A stretch of DNA of 7,490 nucleotides from Lachnospiraceae bacterium. GTDB taxonomy: Bacteria; Bacillota; Clostridia; Lachnospirales; Lachnospiraceae. A program made the translations under genes and the position numbers. Location: positions 1-7,490 of the forward strand of contig CAAFVW010000009.1 in assembly GCA_900766575.1 (NCBI GenBank). Reading direction: 5' to 3'. Positions 6,338 through 7,490 of the stretch are shown piece by piece. Within the stretch, counting starts at the first letter, position 1; each line of letters begins with the position of its first letter. The notes beneath the pieces were generated by a model that saw nothing but the letters and a program-made list of their open reading frames with translations, was not told the DNA's origin and did not search any database.

Positions 6338-6727
6338 ATGCAGTGGCTATACCGGGTGATCGGACAGACGGGAATTTTTTTGATTTGTGCGCAGACGGTG
6401 GTGCATTTCAGACCGAAGGAATCGTATGATAAATATTTAAAACTGTTAGTGTCTGTTATGTTGTTATTACAGTTGTTACAGCCAGTTCTGGGAGCATTTG
6501 GCGGTGGAGAAAGCCGGAATGCGCAGGAACAGGTGGCGGAGTTTACGGAAGAATTGCAGACGGTATTGCGCAGGGCATCGGAACAGGCGGGACAGACAGA
6601 GGAAGAGATCCGGAATACCGCAGCCGCAGTGGCAGGGAAAGTGGAGGACGGATATGGGAAGGATACTTCGGCAGCTTCGGAAACAGAAGACATCCGTGTG
6701 GAAGTCGGTAGGATAGAACTGGAATAA
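6338..6727 (+). CDS. spoIIIAF: SpoIIIAF, two-helix membrane protein, short form
   Basis: SpoIIIAF has two N-terminal membrane helices (about 5-24 and 33-53) joined by the family motif RPKESYDKYLKLL at 25-37, where P26, Y30 and Y33 sit in the usual places. In B. subtilis the protein is about 206 residues and its C-terminal half is a ring-building domain in the intermembrane space. Here it is only 129 residues. After helix 2 comes a mainly helical, Glu/Gln-rich stretch (61-105), a polar linker and the strand-like end IRVEVGRIELE, so little or no room remains for a full ring-building fold. The TAA is followed 23 bp later by spoIIIAG, so there is no leftover coding tail that would indicate a frameshift. 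GGGGGA (6323-6328), inside the end of spoIIIAE, precedes the ATG. The position between AE and AG makes the assignment firm despite the length. Confidence 0.9.
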   Translation: MQWLYRVIGQTGIFLICAQTVVHFRPKESYDKYLKLLVSVMLLLQLLQPVLGAFGGGESRNAQEQVAEFTEELQTVLRRASEQAGQTEEEIRNTAAAVAGKVEDGYGKDTSAASETEDIRVEVGRIELE

Positions 6728-6750
6728 AAAGTGTAAAAGAGGGCAGAACG

Positions 6751-7374
6751 ATGGGAGAATTTCTGGAAAAAATCATGGGCAAAGGAACGAATGGAACAGA
6801 ACCTCCGAAATGGTTCCGGCGGGATAATCTGTTGATTCTGGTGCTGCTCGGAGTCCTGTTGTTCATTATCGCTCTGCCGGTCAAAAAGGAAACTCCGGCA
6901 ACATCTGCTATGGACAGTATGGAACAATCTAAGGATGGAAATGTGGTGCAGGACAGAATTCGGACAGCTGATACGGAAAACACAGAGGAGTATACAGCGT
7001 ATCTGGAAGAAAAGCTGAAGAAAATGCTGGAATCCATCGGGGAACTGGGAGAGGTGGAGGTCATGATCACATTGGAATCCTCGGAGGAAAGAATCGTAGA
7101 GAAGGATATGACGGCGGAACGCTCCAACACGGAAGAACAGGACTCCGCTGGAGGAACCCGTACCATAAGTTCCTCCAATACCGGGTATCAGACCGTTTAT
7201 CAGGAAGACGATCAGGGAGCTCCTTTTATCGTGAAGACACTGGCTCCGAAGGTGGAAGGAGTGCTCATAGTGGCAGAAGGGGCAGGCAAAGGGAATATGG
7301 CGAATGAGATCACGCAGATCGCGCAGGCCCTTTTCGATGTGGAAGCGCATAAAGTCAAGGTGCTGGAAAAATGA
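6751..7374 (+). CDS. spoIIIAG: SpoIIIAG, ring-forming protein of the SpoIIIA-SpoIIQ channel
   Basis: SpoIIIAG forms a large oligomeric ring in the space between the mother-cell and forespore membranes; its fold resembles the ring-building motif of type III secretion proteins such as PrgK/EscJ. It has 207 residues (about 229 in B. subtilis). A basic cytoplasmic N-terminus (1-24) is followed by one membrane helix at about 25-43 and a polar linker rich in Glu, Asp, Ser and Thr (45-80). The ring-building domain is split: YLEEKLKKMLESIGELGEVEVMITLES at about 84-110, and then PKVEGVLIVAEGAG with the final helix and strand at 166-207. Between them (111-165) is the charged, Ser/Thr-rich insertion that forms the beta-triangle in the B. 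subtilis ring. AAGAGGG (6737-6743) lies 7 bases before the ATG. A 90-bp gap with its own promoter-like element follows. Confidence 0.95.
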   Translation: MGEFLEKIMGKGTNGTEPPKWFRRDNLLILVLLGVLLFIIALPVKKETPATSAMDSMEQSKDGNVVQDRIRTADTENTEEYTAYLEEKLKKMLESIGELGEVEVMITLESSEERIVEKDMTAERSNTEEQDSAGGTRTISSSNTGYQTVYQEDDQGAPFIVKTLAPKVEGVLIVAEGAGKGNMANEITQIAQALFDVEAHKVKVLEK

Positions 7375-7384
7375 GTCGCAGGAA

Positions 7385-7413
7385 ACATATCCGCACAGAC
7401 GGGTACATACAAT
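7385..7413 (+). promoter_or_regulatory. candidate internal sigma-E promoter upstream of spoIIIAH
   Basis: CATACAAT at 7406-7413 is a full match to the sigma-E -10 consensus CATACAnT. ACATATC (7385-7391), 14 bp upstream, matches five of seven -35 positions. It sits in the only long intergenic gap of the operon (7375-7464) and would start transcription about 45 bases before the spoIIIAH start codon. An internal sigma-E promoter in the 3' part of spoIIIA has been described in B. subtilis, which makes a separate promoter for the last gene plausible here. Confidence 0.55.
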
Positions 7414-7464
7414 AGAGTATAAAATCAAGAAGGCAGATACAGGCCTTTGGAAAAGGGGAACGCA

Positions 7465-7490
7465 GTGAAAAACTTAATTAAGAAGAATCA
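7465..7490 (+). CDS. spoIIIAH: SpoIIIAH, N-terminal codons only (cut by window edge)
   Basis: A GTG at 7465 opens MKNLIKKN, the typical beginning of clostridial SpoIIIAH, which continues with KKNQ and a membrane helix. AGGGGA at 7454-7459 lies five bases before the GTG and fixes the start. SpoIIIAH is the mother-cell partner that binds forespore SpoIIQ through the engulfment septum, and it always follows spoIIIAG. Only eight codons and two bases are inside the window, so the call rests on position, ribosome binding site and this short N-terminus. Confidence 0.8.

Noticed and set aside
6157..7428. A 423-codon open frame on the minus strand opposite spoIIIAF and spoIIIAG.
   Set aside because: It is antisense to well-supported spoIIIA genes, its translation is rich in Cys, His, Phe and Ser with no recognisable domain, and its start lies in the spoIIIAH promoter gap without a ribosome binding site. 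It is a by-product of codon bias on the other strand.

Overview
The window carries two recognisable blocks transcribed away from each other, plus a gene-poor left end. It almost certainly comes from an endospore-forming Firmicute of class Clostridia, because seven complete spoIIIA genes and the start of an eighth lie in canonical order. The G+C content looks close to half, the SpoIIIA proteins differ in length from the Bacillus ones, and a trkAH pair sits upstream; together these suggest a Lachnospiraceae-type gut anaerobe. The family-level placement is inference.

Layout: positions 1-281 hold a possible tail of a plus-strand gene (ending at 65), a 15-bp palindrome (85-99) and a large imperfect inverted repeat (107-248) that folds into a hairpin with 44 base pairs and matches no family I recognise. 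Next, on the minus strand, are trkH (282-1727) and trkA (1733-3091), the membrane channel and the cytosolic nucleotide-binding regulatory subunit of a K+ uptake system. They are read as one operon, trkA first, with 5 bp between them.

Positions 3092-3226 form a divergent control region. On the minus strand there is a sigma-A-like extended -10 for trkA. On the plus strand there are two tandem sigma-E-like -10 elements, each followed by the same TTTGGAAAA-type tract. The plus strand from 3227 to the window end is the sporulation operon spoIIIAA-AB-AC-AD-AE-AF-AG, with the first codons of spoIIIAH at 7465 cut off by the window edge. A further sigma-E-like promoter sits in the 90-bp gap before spoIIIAH.

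How the genes work together: SpoIIIAA is a secretion-type ATPase. AB resembles the cytoplasmic part of type II secretion GspF proteins. AC, AD and AE are small or polytopic membrane proteins. AF, AG and AH are the mother-cell proteins that build rings in the intermembrane space and, with forespore SpoIIQ, connect mother cell and forespore during engulfment. The points most worth a second look are the left-end inverted repeat, the duplicated and overlapping promoters, the separate promoter before spoIIIAH, and the short N-terminus of AE and short C-terminus of AF. I saw no CRISPR array, tRNA, rRNA or insertion sequence, and no wholly new gene system.
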